64,000 nucleotides of DNA from Collinsella intestinalis DSM 13280 (GCF_000156175.1 NZ_GG692710.1:454512-518511); one strand, 5' to 3'. Numbered from the stretch's first letter, positions 7,835-17,227 are shown. The notes: generated from the sequence alone by a model not told the origin. Made by a program: numbers and translations.

Positions 7835-8620
7835 TTAAGCCTGGGAAAGACCGCCGAATCGGCGGTCACGGCCCTGGAACGAGGCAATGGCGCGGACAAG
7901 CCCCCATCGATCGAAATCGGGCCAATACGTATCGGTGATATAAAACTCGGAATAGGCGATCTGCCACAACAGGTAGTTCGAGACACGCAGCTCACCCGAC
8001 GTGCGGATGACGAGCTCGGGATCAGGCAGACCCGCCGTATAGAGGTGATCGGCAACGAGGGCGTCGTCGATCTGTTCGACGGCAATATCGCCTGTCGAAA
8101 CGGCCTCAGCGATATGCCTGACGGCACGGGTGATCTCGGCCCGCCCGCCGTAATTGACGGCGAGGGCGAGCGTCATGCCCGTATGATCGCGCGTCTCGGC
8201 AAGACCGCGCTCAAAGACGTCGCGGGTCTTCTTGGGGAGCGCAGAGATGTCACCGAGAAACTCGACGCGCACGTTCTCACGTTTGAGCAAAGGCAGCTCA
8301 TCGACGAACGTCTTGGCGAAGAGGTACATGAGCAGATCGACCTCAGCCTGAGGGCGATTCCAATTCTCCGTGGAAAAGGCGTAAGCGGACAAAACGTCAA
8401 CGCCCATACGAACGCAAGCGGTGATGACGTCTTGCAGCGCCACGATACCGGCCTTATGGCCCTCTCCCCTACCGAGACCACGGGAGGTCGCCCATCGGCC
8501 GTTGCCGTCCATGATGCAGGAGATATGGCGCGGAATACGCGCCATATCGATATCTGCGATCGAGATGTCATCGGGATGCTCGGCGAAGAACTCGTTGAGC
8601 TTTTCGATGTCATAGTTCAT
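7835..8620 (-). CDS. uppS: Undecaprenyl diphosphate synthase
   Basis: This cis-prenyltransferase extends farnesyl diphosphate with isopentenyl units to undecaprenyl diphosphate, the lipid carrier for cell-wall synthesis. The 261-aa protein has the family P-loop-like motif CIMDGNGRWATSRGL followed by EGHKAG. The C-terminal motif is VIRTSGELRVSNYLLWQIAYSEF. GGAGAT lies about six bases before the ATG, and the start is two bases after the frr stop, so the frr and uppS messages are joined. Its substrates come from the MEP pathway, two steps of which (dxr, ispG) are encoded just downstream. Confidence 0.96.
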   Translation of the reverse strand: MNYDIEKLNEFFAEHPDDISIADIDMARIPRHISCIMDGNGRWATSRGLGRGEGHKAGIVALQDVITACVRMGVDVLSAYAFSTENWNRPQAEVDLLMYLFAKTFVDELPLLKRENVRVEFLGDISALPKKTRDVFERGLAETRDHTGMTLALAVNYGGRAEITRAVRHIAEAVSTGDIAVEQIDDALVADHLYTAGLPDPELVIRTSGELRVSNYLLWQIAYSEFYITDTYWPDFDRWGLVRAIASFQGRDRRFGGLSQA

Positions 8621-8622
8621 GA

Positions 8623-9156
8623 CTAGATCTCCATGACCTCGGCCTCTTTGGCCTTCAGAAGCTCCTCGACACGAGCGACATATTCATCGGTCGCCTTCTG
8701 GACCTTCGCCTGCTCGCGACGGACGTCGTCCTCGGTGAGCTCCTCATCGCGCTCGAGCTTGTTATTAGCGTCGCGACGAATGTTGCGAATGGCGATCTTG
8801 GCGTGCTCAGCGAGATCGCGGCACTCCTTGACGAGCTCGCGACGGCGCTCCTCCGTGGGGGCCGGGAAAGGCAGGCGAACGACAATGCCGTCGGAGTTCG
8901 GGGTAATGCCAAGATCGGAGGCGGTGACCGCCTTGACGATCGCGTTGACGAGGGCCTTGTCCCAGGGCTCGATGACAAGCATGTGGGCCTCGGGGACCTT
9001 GATAGCGGCGACTTGGGTGATCGGGGTGGCCACGCCGTAGTAGTCGACCGTGATATCGGACAGCACGTTGGCGTTAGCGCGGCCGGTGCGGACCTTGGCA
9101 AAGTTGTGCTTCAGGCTATCGATGGCCTTGTCCATGTTCTCGCGGATATCGGACAT
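8623..9156 (-). CDS. frr: Ribosome recycling factor
   Basis: RRF acts with EF-G to split post-termination ribosomes. The protein is 177 aa, slightly shorter than the usual 185, and covers both the coiled three-helix domain and the inserted domain. Typical segments are MDKAIDSLKHNFAKVRTGRANANVL at the N terminus, ITQVAAIKVPEAHMLVIEPWDK, LPFPAPTEERRRELVKECR, and a helical C terminus. It lies three bases after pyrH, in the classic rpsB-tsf-pyrH-frr order. Confidence 0.97.
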   Translation of the reverse strand: MSDIRENMDKAIDSLKHNFAKVRTGRANANVLSDITVDYYGVATPITQVAAIKVPEAHMLVIEPWDKALVNAIVKAVTASDLGITPNSDGIVVRLPFPAPTEERRRELVKECRDLAEHAKIAIRNIRRDANNKLERDEELTEDDVRREQAKVQKATDEYVARVEELLKAKEAEVMEI

Positions 9157-9159
9157 GAC

Positions 9160-9882
9160 TTACTCCTCTTCCATGACGACGGTACCGACGGGCTCGCCCG
9201 CCAGCGCGCGCTTGATGTTGTCATCCCCATCGATGTTGAGGACGATAATCGGCATGTGGTTGTCCTGGCACAGGGCGGTCGCGGTGGCGTCCATGACCTG
9301 AAGGCCGCGAACGAGCACCTCATGATAGCTGATGCTGTCGAATCGAACGGCATCCTCGTTCTTGACGGGGTCCATATCATACACGCCGTCGACCTTGGTG
9401 GCCTTAAGCAGACAGTCCGCGCCGATCTCGCAGGCGCGCAGAGCGGCCGCAGTATCGGTGGTGAAATAGGGGTTACCCGAACCGGCGGCGAAGATGACGA
9501 CGTCGCCCTTCTCAAGGCTGCGCATCGCGCGACGGCGGATGTAGGGTTCGCAGACCTCGTTCATCTGGATACCGCTCATGACGCGGCAGGGGCAGTCGAT
9601 GCGCTCGATGGCGTCCTGCAGGGCGAGAGCGTTCATGACCGTGGCGAGCATGCCCATGTAGTCGGCCTGGGCGCGCTCCATACCCTTGGCGGAACCTGCG
9701 ACACCACGGAAGATGTTGCCGCCGCCGACGACGACGGCGACCTCAATGCCCTCGTCATGCAGCTGCTTGACCTGGGCGGCCATGCGCTCGACGATAGCGG
9801 GATCGATGCCGTAATCGGCGCTGCCCATCAGCGCCTCGCCGGAAATCTTGAGAAGAACGCGTTTGTACTGGTAATCGGACAA
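9160..9882 (-). CDS. pyrH: UMP kinase
   Basis: PyrH phosphorylates UMP to UDP for nucleic-acid and cell-wall precursor synthesis. It is of the bacterial amino-acid-kinase fold type, not the eukaryotic NMP kinase. Motifs are [12 protein letters not shown] at the N terminus, [14 protein letters not shown], then [16 protein letters not shown] and the C-terminal [13 protein letters not shown] placed the start at a TTG at 9882 because AAGGAGG lies five bases upstream, and this gives 240 aa, matching the family length. An upstream reading frame to 9957 would add 25 residues lacking conservation. A terminator after tsf separates it partly from rpsB-tsf. Confidence 0.94.
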   Translation of the reverse strand: MSDYQYKRVLLKISGEALMGSADYGIDPAIVERMAAQVKQLHDEGIEVAVVVGGGNIFRGVAGSAKGMERAQADYMGMLATVMNALALQDAIERIDCPCRVMSGIQMNEVCEPYIRRRAMRSLEKGDVVIFAAGSGNPYFTTDTAAALRACEIGADCLLKATKVDGVYDMDPVKNEDAVRFDSISYHEVLVRGLQVMDATATALCQDNHMPIIVLNIDGDDNIKRALAGEPVGTVVMEEE

Positions 9883-9960
9883 GGATGCCTCCTTAGTACG
9901 GAATTGTTCCCATTCTAGCAGGGATGAAGAACACGCGTCGCCTTCGCTTGGCGGCACATG

Positions 9961-9995
9961 AAAAAGCAGGCCGCGGGAGTGCTCCCACGACCTGC
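9961..9995 (-). terminator. Intrinsic terminator after tsf
   Basis: On the minus strand GCAGGTCGTGGGAG pairs with CTCCCGCGGCCTGC with few mismatches, and TTTTT follows. It sits between tsf and pyrH and probably limits read-through from the ribosomal-protein promoter. Confidence 0.8.
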
Positions 9996-10016
9996 ATAAA
10001 CTAGCTCATTGCGAAA

Positions 10017-10886
10017 TTACTCGCCGCAAACCAGACGATCGAAGGCGACGACCTTGACGGTGTCACCGAGCTCCTTGGAGACTTTCTCGGCATAGGCCTT
10101 GATGGTGAGGCTGGAATCCTTGATGAACTCCTGCTCGTTCAGGACGATGCCCTTGAAGAACTTCTCGAGACGGCCAATGGCCATCTTCTCCTGGATGGCC
10201 TCGGGCTTGCCGGACTCGGCAGCCTGAGCCTTGTAGATCTCGACCTCGTGGTCGATGACGTCCTGAGCCACGTCCTCGCGGACAGCGGCGATAGGAGCGG
10301 TAGCGGCGACCTGCATGGCCACGTCATGAGCGAAGGCCTTGAAGGCCTCGTCGGTAGCGGTCTCGGGCTTGTCGAAGGAGAACTCGACGAGAACGCCGAT
10401 CTTGCCACCCATGTGGATGTAAGAGGCAACGCCACCGGCGGCGGGCTTGCGAACGGTGGTGCGAGAGACCTTCATGTTCTCACCGATGACGTGAATCATC
10501 TCGGTGAGGGCGGCCTCGACAGTCTCACCGTTCATGTCGCAGGCCATGAGGGCCTCGACATCAGCGGGCTCGTTGTCGCAAACGACCTTGGCGACCTCAG
10601 CGGCAAAGCCAGTGAACTTGGGGTTGGAGGCGACGAAGTCAGTCTCGCAAGCGATCTCAGCGAGAGCGCCCTTGGTGCCGTCCTCGGAGATGTAAGCGGC
10701 GACAGCGCCCTCGTTGGTGTCGCGACCGGCCTTCTTGGCGGCAGCGGCGAGGCCGTTCTTACGGAGGATGTCGACAGCGGCGTCCATATCGCCCTCAGCC
10801 TGAACGAGAGCCTTCTTGCACTCCATCATCGGAGAGTCGGTCATCTCGCGGAGCTCCTTGACCATAGCGGCGGTGATCTGAGCCAT
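10017..10886 (-). CDS. tsf: Translation elongation factor Ts
   Basis: EF-Ts is the nucleotide exchange factor that regenerates EF-Tu-GTP. The 289-aa protein has the N-terminal UBA-like domain MAQITAAMVKELREMTDSPMMECKKAL. The conserved core is NEGAVAAYISEDGTKGALAEIACETDFVASN, where the TDF motif contacts EF-Tu. The two dimerisation subdomains follow. It is 43 bases downstream of rpsB and ends in a strong terminator. Confidence 0.98.
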   Translation of the reverse strand: MAQITAAMVKELREMTDSPMMECKKALVQAEGDMDAAVDILRKNGLAAAAKKAGRDTNEGAVAAYISEDGTKGALAEIACETDFVASNPKFTGFAAEVAKVVCDNEPADVEALMACDMNGETVEAALTEMIHVIGENMKVSRTTVRKPAAGGVASYIHMGGKIGVLVEFSFDKPETATDEAFKAFAHDVAMQVAATAPIAAVREDVAQDVIDHEVEIYKAQAAESGKPEAIQEKMAIGRLEKFFKGIVLNEQEFIKDSSLTIKAYAEKVSKELGDTVKVVAFDRLVCGE

Positions 10887-10929
10887 GTTCGTTCCTTTCG
10901 AAGGAAGTTACCTAACGGGGTACGGTTGC

Positions 10930-11676
10930 CTACTCGGCAGCGGCCTCGGTGGCAGGAGCCTCAGCGGCCATCTCGGCCTCGGAGATCTGCTCCTTGCCGG
11001 AACCGGCGAGGCAAGCGTCGGCGAACAGCTCGCTCATGAGCTGGATCGCGGAGATGGCGTCGTCGTTGCAGGGAATGCCGTAGTCGACGACGTCGGGATC
11101 GGAGTTGGTGTCGATGAGGGCGACCACCGGGATGCCGAGGCGCTTAGCCTCCTTGATGGCGTTCTCCTCGCGCTTGGTGTCGATGACGAAGAGAGCAGCC
11201 GGGGTGCTCTTGAGCTCACGGGCGCCACCGAGGTTGGCCTGCAGCTTGGCGAGCTCCTTACCCAGGACAGCCTGCTCCTTCTTGCCGCGCAGGGCCATGG
11301 AGCCGTCGGCGACCATGCCCTCGAGCTCCTCGAGGCGGTTGATGCGGGAGCGGATGGTCACGAAGTTGGTGAGCATACCGCCGAGCCAGCGCTGGTTGAT
11401 GTAAGGCATGTTGGCGCGCTCGGCGGCGGCCTTCACGGCCTCCTGAGCCTGCTTCTTGGTGCCGACGAAGAGGACCTTGCCACCCTTGGCAGCGGTCTCC
11501 TTCAGGAAGGTGTAAGCCTTGTCGGCCTCGACGATGGTTTGCTTGAGGTCGAGGATGTAGATGTTGTTGCGCTCACCGAAGATGAACGGCTTCATCTTGG
11601 GGTTCCAACGACGGGTCTGGTGACCGAAGTGGCAGCCAGCCTCGAGCAGGGTACGGATGTTAATCTTGGTAGCCAT
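10930..11676 (-). CDS. rpsB: 30S ribosomal protein S2
   Basis: S2 is a structural protein of the small ribosomal subunit. The 248-aa product starts MATKINIRTLLEAGCHFGHQTRRWNPKMKP and contains LFVGTKKQAQEAV and PYINQRWLGGMLTNF, all diagnostic. An acidic, alanine-rich tail ends the protein. I chose the ATG at 11676 because GGGAGG lies just upstream and S2 homology begins exactly there; the open frame continues to 11862 without resemblance to S2. A promoter and a structured leader lie between here and the xerC-like gene. Confidence 0.97.
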   Translation of the reverse strand: MATKINIRTLLEAGCHFGHQTRRWNPKMKPFIFGERNNIYILDLKQTIVEADKAYTFLKETAAKGGKVLFVGTKKQAQEAVKAAAERANMPYINQRWLGGMLTNFVTIRSRINRLEELEGMVADGSMALRGKKEQAVLGKELAKLQANLGGARELKSTPAALFVIDTKREENAIKEAKRLGIPVVALIDTNSDPDVVDYGIPCNDDAISAIQLMSELFADACLAGSGKEQISEAEMAAEAPATEAAAE

Positions 11677-11789
11677 GTTTACCTCCCGGTTTTTCTTTCG
11701 CACGGTGTCGACCACTCCGACCACTCGAGCCTGTGCTACCTTAGCCCGAGCACCGCGGCCGGCGTGTAGCCGTGCGTGTGTGATGGAAC

Positions 11790-11805
11790 GTTGCGTATTC
11801 GCAAC
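11790..11805 (-). promoter_or_regulatory. Hairpin in the rpsB leader
   Basis: GTTGCG-TATT-CGCAAC is a perfect 6-bp hairpin about 10-25 bases downstream of the predicted transcription start, inside a leader of roughly 130 bases. S2 is known to control its own message through leader structures in several phyla. Whether this hairpin is such a site is an inference. Confidence 0.4.
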
Positions 11806-11812
11806 CTGATGC

Positions 11813-11841
11813 ATGGTAGCAGGTCCGACCGCCATTGCCAA
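11813..11841 (-). promoter_or_regulatory. Promoter of rpsB-tsf
   Basis: On the minus strand TTGGCA (11841-11836) is followed after 17 bases by TACCAT (11818-11813), which is preceded by TGC as an extended -10. It lies just past the stop of the xerC-like gene. Confidence 0.6.
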
Positions 11842-11854
11842 GGGCCCACAAACT

Positions 11855-12781
11855 CTATCCACGAGGATGCGCCCGCGCGACAGCAGATTTAAGTCGATCC
11901 GGCGTCAAATGCGTGTAAATCTGGGTCGTAGAGAGACTTGCATGCCCAAGGAGCTCCTGCACGCTACGAAGATCCGCTCCCCCGCCGAGCAATTCAGTCG
12001 CAAACGTATGGCGCATCGCATGGGGCGTTATGTCAGATGAGATACCGGCTTTTCTTTTTAATACGTCAAAACGATATCGCAGCGCATCGCTGTTCATCGC
12101 CCTTCCCCGGTCTGAGACGAACACCGCACGGCACGCGTCGCCGCCGAGCGCGGGCGCCCGAAGCAGATTGGGCCTTCCGTTTTCAAGATACCTCTCGTAA
12201 ACCTCGATCGCCCTCGCGTATAGGGGGACGATTCGCTCCTTGGAGCCTTTGCCCAGAAGGCACACTTGTCTCTCAGCCACGCAGACATCACCGAGCTCGA
12301 GCCTGGAAAGCTCGGAGATGCGAGCGCCTGTGGCGATAAATAGCTCGAGCATGGCGGCATCCCTCAAGCCGACAGGACATGAAAGATCGGGGGCATCGAA
12401 CAAAGCCGCCAGCTCCTCAGCAGTCAGCACATGAGGAAGTTCCCTACGCTGCTTCGGGGCAACCGTCGCAAGAGGGACCGCTCCCGCCCTATGTCCCGAA
12501 TATTCCAACCAGCGAAAGAACGATCGGAGCGCGGAAAGGTGTGCTGCGACCGTAGTCGAAGCCCGGCCATCGCGACGAAATTCGGCAAGATAAGATCTCA
12601 AGTCCCGAGATGAAGGATCCAGTCCATCGACCGCGTGTGATTCGCACCAATCGGCGTACGCTTCCAAATGCTGACCGTAGGCCCTGACCGTCTCGGGAGA
12701 CAGCCCTTCAACGCACGAGATGAATACGATGAAATCATCAATCTGGGCAAGCAGCTCGCTTTGAAGACTGGAGGGCGCCAC
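11855..12781 (-). CDS. Tyrosine recombinase of the XerC/XerD family
   Basis: This site-specific recombinase is expected to resolve chromosome dimers at dif or to act in another integration reaction. The 308-aa protein has an N-terminal SAM-like core-binding domain (residues 1-100) and a C-terminal catalytic domain. The catalytic residues are visible: Arg in ATGARISELSRL, His-x-x-Arg in HAMRHTFATELL, His in LLGHASLSTTQIYTH with the nucleophile Tyr in that last motif. The start is GTG at 12781, directly after the trmFO stop (TAG-GTG), so translation is coupled. Whether it is XerC, XerD or a single-recombinase type cannot be decided from the sequence alone. Confidence 0.9.
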   Translation of the reverse strand: MAPSSLQSELLAQIDDFIVFISCVEGLSPETVRAYGQHLEAYADWCESHAVDGLDPSSRDLRSYLAEFRRDGRASTTVAAHLSALRSFFRWLEYSGHRAGAVPLATVAPKQRRELPHVLTAEELAALFDAPDLSCPVGLRDAAMLELFIATGARISELSRLELGDVCVAERQVCLLGKGSKERIVPLYARAIEVYERYLENGRPNLLRAPALGGDACRAVFVSDRGRAMNSDALRYRFDVLKRKAGISSDITPHAMRHTFATELLGGGADLRSVQELLGHASLSTTQIYTHLTPDRLKSAVARAHPRG

Positions 12782-14122
12782 CTAAGCCCGCCCGCGCTCG
12801 CCGAACAAATCCGGTCGGGTTGAGATGTAAGCGTCGAGATCAGCGAGTGCGCGAGCCGAATAAGCGGCATAGCGATCACGCTTGCTGCGGCGTTTGCCGT
12901 CCTCAAGCGGGGGAACCACACCGAAGTTGACGTGCATCGGCTGGTAGTCGACCGTATCCTTCGAGGTCGCGTACGCGACAAGTGAACCAAAGGCGCCCGT
13001 GAGCGGAAGCGACACGCGGTCGGTGGAGCTCAAATCTGCAAACGTGTTGAGCGCGGCGAACAGGCCAGACGCAACCGCCTCGGTATAACCCTCAGTGCCG
13101 GTGATCTGACCGGCAAGACGAACCCGAGTTCCCGGAACGGCAAAAGACCCATCCAGCACGCGCGGTGCATCGACGAACGTGTTTCGGTGCATGACACCGT
13201 AACGGAAGAACTCGGCATTCTCCAGACCGGGAATCATGCGGAACACCCGCTTTTGCTCGCCGAACGTGAGGTTCGTCTGGAACCCAACAAGATTGTATGC
13301 GGTGCCTTCCGCATTTTCAGAACGCAGCTGAACGGCGGCCCAAGGACGCCTGCCCGTACGCGGATCCGTCAAACCCACGGGCTTCATAGCGCCGAATCTG
13401 ATGGCATCGTGGCCGGTTCGCGCAACTTCCTCGGCCGGCTGACAGGCCTGGAACAAATCACGGCGCTCGAAATCTTTCAACACAACACGTTCGGCACCAA
13501 CGAGCGCATCGATGAATGCGTCGTATTCATCCTTAGTGAAGGGGGCATTGAGATAATCCCCGCCCCCTTGCTCGTCATAGCGAGACTGGGTGAACACGAT
13601 TGACCTGTCGATCGTCGTCGCATCGACAATCGGAGCGGCGGCATCAAAGAATGACAGGGCATCCCCGCCCACGAGCTCGAGCACCTTGTCGGAAAGGGCG
13701 GGAGAGCACAACGGACCCGCGGCGATGACGCAGGGACCCTCGGGGATATCCACAACCTCCTCGCGAATGACCTCGATAAGGGAACGGCGAGCCACCTCTT
13801 CCTCAACGAGGGCGGAGAAGCGCTCGCGATCGACGGCGAGCGCCCCTCCAGCGGGGACCGCAGCGCGCTCGGCGCAATCGATGAGAACTGATCCCATCCT
13901 ACGGAGCTCCTCCTTGAGAAGCCCGGCGGCGGAGTCCACGCGAGTCGACTTGAACGAATTAGAGCAAACGAGCTCAGCAAGCGAGCCGGTATGATGCGCA
14001 GGAGAAGAATGATCGGGCCGCATCTCATACAGGCGAACGGGTACGCCGCGATCGGCGAGCTGGCAGGCGCACTCGCTGCCCGATAGACCTCCGCCGATAA
14101 CCGTCACGCGTTCAAAGCTCAT
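12782..14122 (-). CDS. trmFO: Methylenetetrahydrofolate-tRNA-(uracil-5-)-methyltransferase
   Basis: TrmFO makes 5-methyluridine (ribothymidine) at position 54 of the tRNA T loop, using methylenetetrahydrofolate and FAD. The N-terminal dinucleotide-binding motif is VTVIGGGLSGSECACQLADRG. Further family segments are LVCSNSFKS, GGALAVDRERFS and, near the C terminus, MHVNFGVVPPL. ATG 14122 (446 aa) has GGGAG six bases upstream. An ATG two codons earlier abuts the ribosome site and is less likely. It lies between dprA and the xerC-like gene, as in many Firmicutes. Confidence 0.95.
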   Translation of the reverse strand: MSFERVTVIGGGLSGSECACQLADRGVPVRLYEMRPDHSSPAHHTGSLAELVCSNSFKSTRVDSAAGLLKEELRRMGSVLIDCAERAAVPAGGALAVDRERFSALVEEEVARRSLIEVIREEVVDIPEGPCVIAAGPLCSPALSDKVLELVGGDALSFFDAAAPIVDATTIDRSIVFTQSRYDEQGGGDYLNAPFTKDEYDAFIDALVGAERVVLKDFERRDLFQACQPAEEVARTGHDAIRFGAMKPVGLTDPRTGRRPWAAVQLRSENAEGTAYNLVGFQTNLTFGEQKRVFRMIPGLENAEFFRYGVMHRNTFVDAPRVLDGSFAVPGTRVRLAGQITGTEGYTEAVASGLFAALNTFADLSSTDRVSLPLTGAFGSLVAYATSKDTVDYQPMHVNFGVVPPLEDGKRRSKRDRYAAYSARALADLDAYISTRPDLFGERGRA

Positions 14123-14149
14123 ATTCATCTCCCTTACGTCGAATGCATC

Positions 14150-15076
14150 TCAACCATTCTGCCCCAAGCGCGTAAGCGCGTGAAGCGCAATGCCGCTCAG
14201 CGCCAACCTTCCATCAACCAATCGCTCAACGACGCCATGAACCTCGAGGTCTCCAATAAGCTGCAAGCACGCAAGAGGATCGACCCCAAGGGCGGACGCA
14301 AGATCATCGACGCGCATCGGATTGGCCAGCAGCATGTCCACCATGCGACGACCATTCGTATCCAAACCGTCCAACCCACGTGCATCGGGACGAGAAAACC
14401 GCAGAGTCCCGTATATTCTCGAAATGGCGACCTCGAGGGCCTCCTCATCCGCAATGCAACACGCCCCGTTGGCTATGAGGTAATTCGCACCCCGAGACTC
14501 GGGGGAGAATATCGAACCTGGGGCGGCCAATAGCTCGCGACCCAGCGCATTCGCCGCCTCGGCGGTGCTGAACGTGCCCGATGGCATGCCGGCCTCTGCA
14601 ACGAACGTCGCCCCGGAAAGAGCCGCTATCACCTGGTTCCTTTTGGGAAAGGCCCATTTCATGGGCTGCGTACCCCACGGCTCGAGCGACAGCACACATC
14701 CTCCCTGAAGCAATGAACGATCGATCAATCGGCCGGCACTCGACGGATACACGACGTCTGCACCCGTACCCAAAACCACGACATGCCGTCCGCCGGCATT
14801 CAGCGCGCCCATCCCTCCAGCCTGATCGCATCCTCGAGCCCCGCCCGAAACCACAACGATCCCAGACTCTGCTGCGATTCGACCGGCCATCTCCGCGATG
14901 GCCCGACCATAAGGAGTTGATTTGCGTGCGCCGATGATCGACAGAGACGGTGCATCCAAAATGCTGGGATCACCCCTCACGTAAAGGGTCTGTGGCGGAT
15001 TTGCAAGCTCCTCGACAGTCTTTGGGTAGCGTTCATCACCTCTATGAAGCTCGATACCGTCAGCAGGCTTCCCCAT
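14150..15076 (-). CDS. dprA: DNA-processing protein DprA
   Basis: DprA loads RecA on incoming single-stranded DNA during natural transformation; it is also conserved in non-competent species. The 308-aa protein has the Rossmann-like core, with VRGDPSILDAPSLSIIGARKSTPYG, VVSGGARGCDQAG and the later EAGMPSGTFSTAEAAN and AAPGSI segments. A C-terminal winged-helix-like tail follows. ATG 15076 is preceded by AAGGAGGGGAG and lies inside the last codons of comM, so the genes overlap by 17 bases. With comM and yraN it forms the usual comM-dprA neighbourhood. Confidence 0.93.
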   Translation of the reverse strand: MGKPADGIELHRGDERYPKTVEELANPPQTLYVRGDPSILDAPSLSIIGARKSTPYGRAIAEMAGRIAAESGIVVVSGGARGCDQAGGMGALNAGGRHVVVLGTGADVVYPSSAGRLIDRSLLQGGCVLSLEPWGTQPMKWAFPKRNQVIAALSGATFVAEAGMPSGTFSTAEAANALGRELLAAPGSIFSPESRGANYLIANGACCIADEEALEVAISRIYGTLRFSRPDARGLDGLDTNGRRMVDMLLANPMRVDDLASALGVDPLACLQLIGDLEVHGVVERLVDGRLALSGIALHALTRLGQNG

Positions 15077-16592
15077 CTCCCCTCCTTCCTTGCAGCAGCG
15101 ATGCCTCCATAAGATGGGCAGGCTCAATGGTCTGCGACTCGGCCATGTCGGCAATGGCTCGGGCAACCCTTGAAAGTCGTACGATCCCGCGACCAGTCAG
15201 GTGCTTTCTTCTCGCGATTTCTAGAAGGGCGGTTTTTCCCTCGTTGCTAAGAGCCTGCGAAGCGATAGCCGCATCGATACTTGTCAGCCCATCATGGCCA
15301 TCGCCGTCCCTTCGGCTGGCGACCCTCCACGAACGGAACTCTCGGCCTCGCATCACGTCTTCGAGCAATTCCGAGCTTGTTTTCCCCTCCGCACCCCGGA
15401 CAATCAGGTCGGGATCCGGTCGTGCAACGTCCACAATCAAGTCGATTCGATCGGCGAGCGGACCTCCGAGCTTCGTCCGATATCGCTCGATTGCGGCATC
15501 CGAGCAACGACAAGCGATATCACGATCGCCGAGGTATCCACACGGACAAGGATTGCTCGCGGCTATGAGCTGAAACCGCGCGGGGAACGTGAAGGTGCCA
15601 TCGACGCGTACAACGCGGATACTTCCCTCCTCAATTGGCTGCCGCAACATCTGAAGCGAGGTCGAGGGAAACTCGCCGAGCTCATCCAGATACAGAACGC
15701 CGCCATGCGCCAAGCTGATCTCACCCGGATGCACGGGCCTGCCACCGCCAACCAAACCGGCTACGGAAACCGAGTGGTGCGGGCTCCTAAAAGGTCTCTC
15801 ACCCCGGAGCAAGGAATCTACCGGCTCTCCCAATACCGAGTGGATACATAGCGCCTCCTGGCGCTCATCCTCATCAAGGGGCGGCAGAATGGTCGTCATC
15901 CTCTTCGCGAGCATTGTCTTACCCGATCCGGGAGCCCCGACCATGAGCATTCCGAGGCCGCCAGCGGCCGCAACGGCAATCCCTCTCTTCGCGATCTCCT
16001 GCCCAACCACATCGCCGTAATCTAGTGGCGGAACCAAAGGATCGGCAGGGGACTCTGTCGAAACAGGCATACCAAGCGCCGCATCGATACCGAGTCTCAA
16101 ATGGCCGATATGAGACAAGATGCCACAGGCCACGCCCTGAACCGGAACATGCGTGCCGCCCTGTCCGCCGGCGAAGGAAAGGGCGTTGTCCCGCGCGAGG
16201 AGCTGATATGCGACTTCTCCACTGACGGCGTTGACCGAACCATCGAGCCCGAGTTCTCCCGCAAAAAGATAGTCATCGAGTCCGGAAACTGGGATTTGAT
16301 TGGTTAAAGCCAGAATGGCCACCGCAATGGGAAGGTCAAATCCCGAACCCGTCTTCCTCACGTCTCCAGGCGCCAAGCTCACCGTTAACGCACATCGCGG
16401 AATCTCAAAATCGCTCGCACGCAAGGCGCAGCGGATGCGAACCCGCGCCTCCTGCACCGCCGCGTCGGCCATGCCAACGATAGTAAGACCGGGAATCGTG
16501 CCCGATGCGGATACTTCCACTGTTACGGGAAACGCCTCCACGCCGCGAATGCATGCAGCGTGGACGGCGTACACCCTGCGAGACCCGGGCAT
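15060..16592 (-). CDS. comM: ComM/YifB-type Mg-chelatase-like AAA+ ATPase
   Basis: ComM is a hexameric helicase that supports branch migration during natural transformation and perhaps other recombination. The 510-aa protein has the N-terminal ChlI-like domain (GLTIVGMADAAVQEARVRIRCAL; LPIAVAILA). The AAA+ core shows Walker A MVGAPGSGKTMLAKRM, Walker B GVLYLDELGEF and the arginine-bearing segment FQLIAASNPCPCGYLGD, where cysteines of a small zinc-binding motif are seen. ATG 16592 shares its A with the TGA of yraN (TGATG). The gene continues into dprA with a 17-base overlap. Confidence 0.94.
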   Translation of the reverse strand: MPGSRRVYAVHAACIRGVEAFPVTVEVSASGTIPGLTIVGMADAAVQEARVRIRCALRASDFEIPRCALTVSLAPGDVRKTGSGFDLPIAVAILALTNQIPVSGLDDYLFAGELGLDGSVNAVSGEVAYQLLARDNALSFAGGQGGTHVPVQGVACGILSHIGHLRLGIDAALGMPVSTESPADPLVPPLDYGDVVGQEIAKRGIAVAAAGGLGMLMVGAPGSGKTMLAKRMTTILPPLDEDERQEALCIHSVLGEPVDSLLRGERPFRSPHHSVSVAGLVGGGRPVHPGEISLAHGGVLYLDELGEFPSTSLQMLRQPIEEGSIRVVRVDGTFTFPARFQLIAASNPCPCGYLGDRDIACRCSDAAIERYRTKLGGPLADRIDLIVDVARPDPDLIVRGAEGKTSSELLEDVMRGREFRSWRVASRRDGDGHDGLTSIDAAIASQALSNEGKTALLEIARRKHLTGRGIVRLSRVARAIADMAESQTIEPAHLMEASLLQGRRGDGEAC

Positions 16593-17068
16593 CAGCGACC
16601 CGACCAATCAAACGCGCCGCATAGATGCCTTATCTCACCGATGTTGGCGGGCCTGAGGGTCACCCCTATGACATCAAATCGGATGGATGGAACCGGATAA
16701 TGATCCGCCGCGTAGCACAGGGCGATCCGACGATACCTACGCTGCTTCTCAGGGGTAACCGCTTCTTCGGGATACGCGCCGCCTCGCTCAGAACGTGAAC
16801 GTCTCGTCTTAACCTCAACCAACACGACTCCGTCGTCATCCTGATCATAGGCGACAAGATCGGCCTCCCCCTCAGGGCAACGATAATTCCGATCGATGAT
16901 GTCATAGCCTCGTTGCTCAAGATATCGCGCAGCGAGCTCTTCACCCAGGGACCCCAGGAGCTTGTTCGACATGCCATCGGCATCCTGATGTCCAAACACG
17001 ATATCATCGCCCGAAAGCATGCGGTCGACCAGTTCTCGCGCGAGATCCCTTTGCCTGTTCGTTCCCAT
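16592..17068 (-). CDS. YraN-family (UPF0102) putative endonuclease-fold protein
   Basis: The 158-aa protein belongs to UPF0102, a family with a restriction-endonuclease-like fold and no settled role. The core is LGSLGEELAARYLEQRGYDIIDRNYRCPEGEADLVAYD, followed by VVLVEVKTRRS. These give the E...D...ExK catalytic pattern of such nucleases. The first 33 residues precede the usual family start, but GAGGAGG before ATG 17068 supports the longer form. It is coupled to comM by a TGATG junction, which suggests a role in DNA processing. Confidence 0.88.
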   Translation of the reverse strand: MGTNRQRDLARELVDRMLSGDDIVFGHQDADGMSNKLLGSLGEELAARYLEQRGYDIIDRNYRCPEGEADLVAYDQDDDGVVLVEVKTRRSRSERGGAYPEEAVTPEKQRRYRRIALCYAADHYPVPSIRFDVIGVTLRPANIGEIRHLCGAFDWSGR

Positions 17069-17227
17069 AGCGCCTCCTCACATCGGGTGAGTCGAAGTAT
17101 GGACCCGAGCTTTTGAATGGCCTCAGGGCAATACGAACGCGATTCCAAAGCACTTTGGAACCAATCTGCCCAAAAGAGAAAACACGAGAGACCGTGCGGT
17201 GGTTTGGTCGAGAGGGGATGGAAAACG

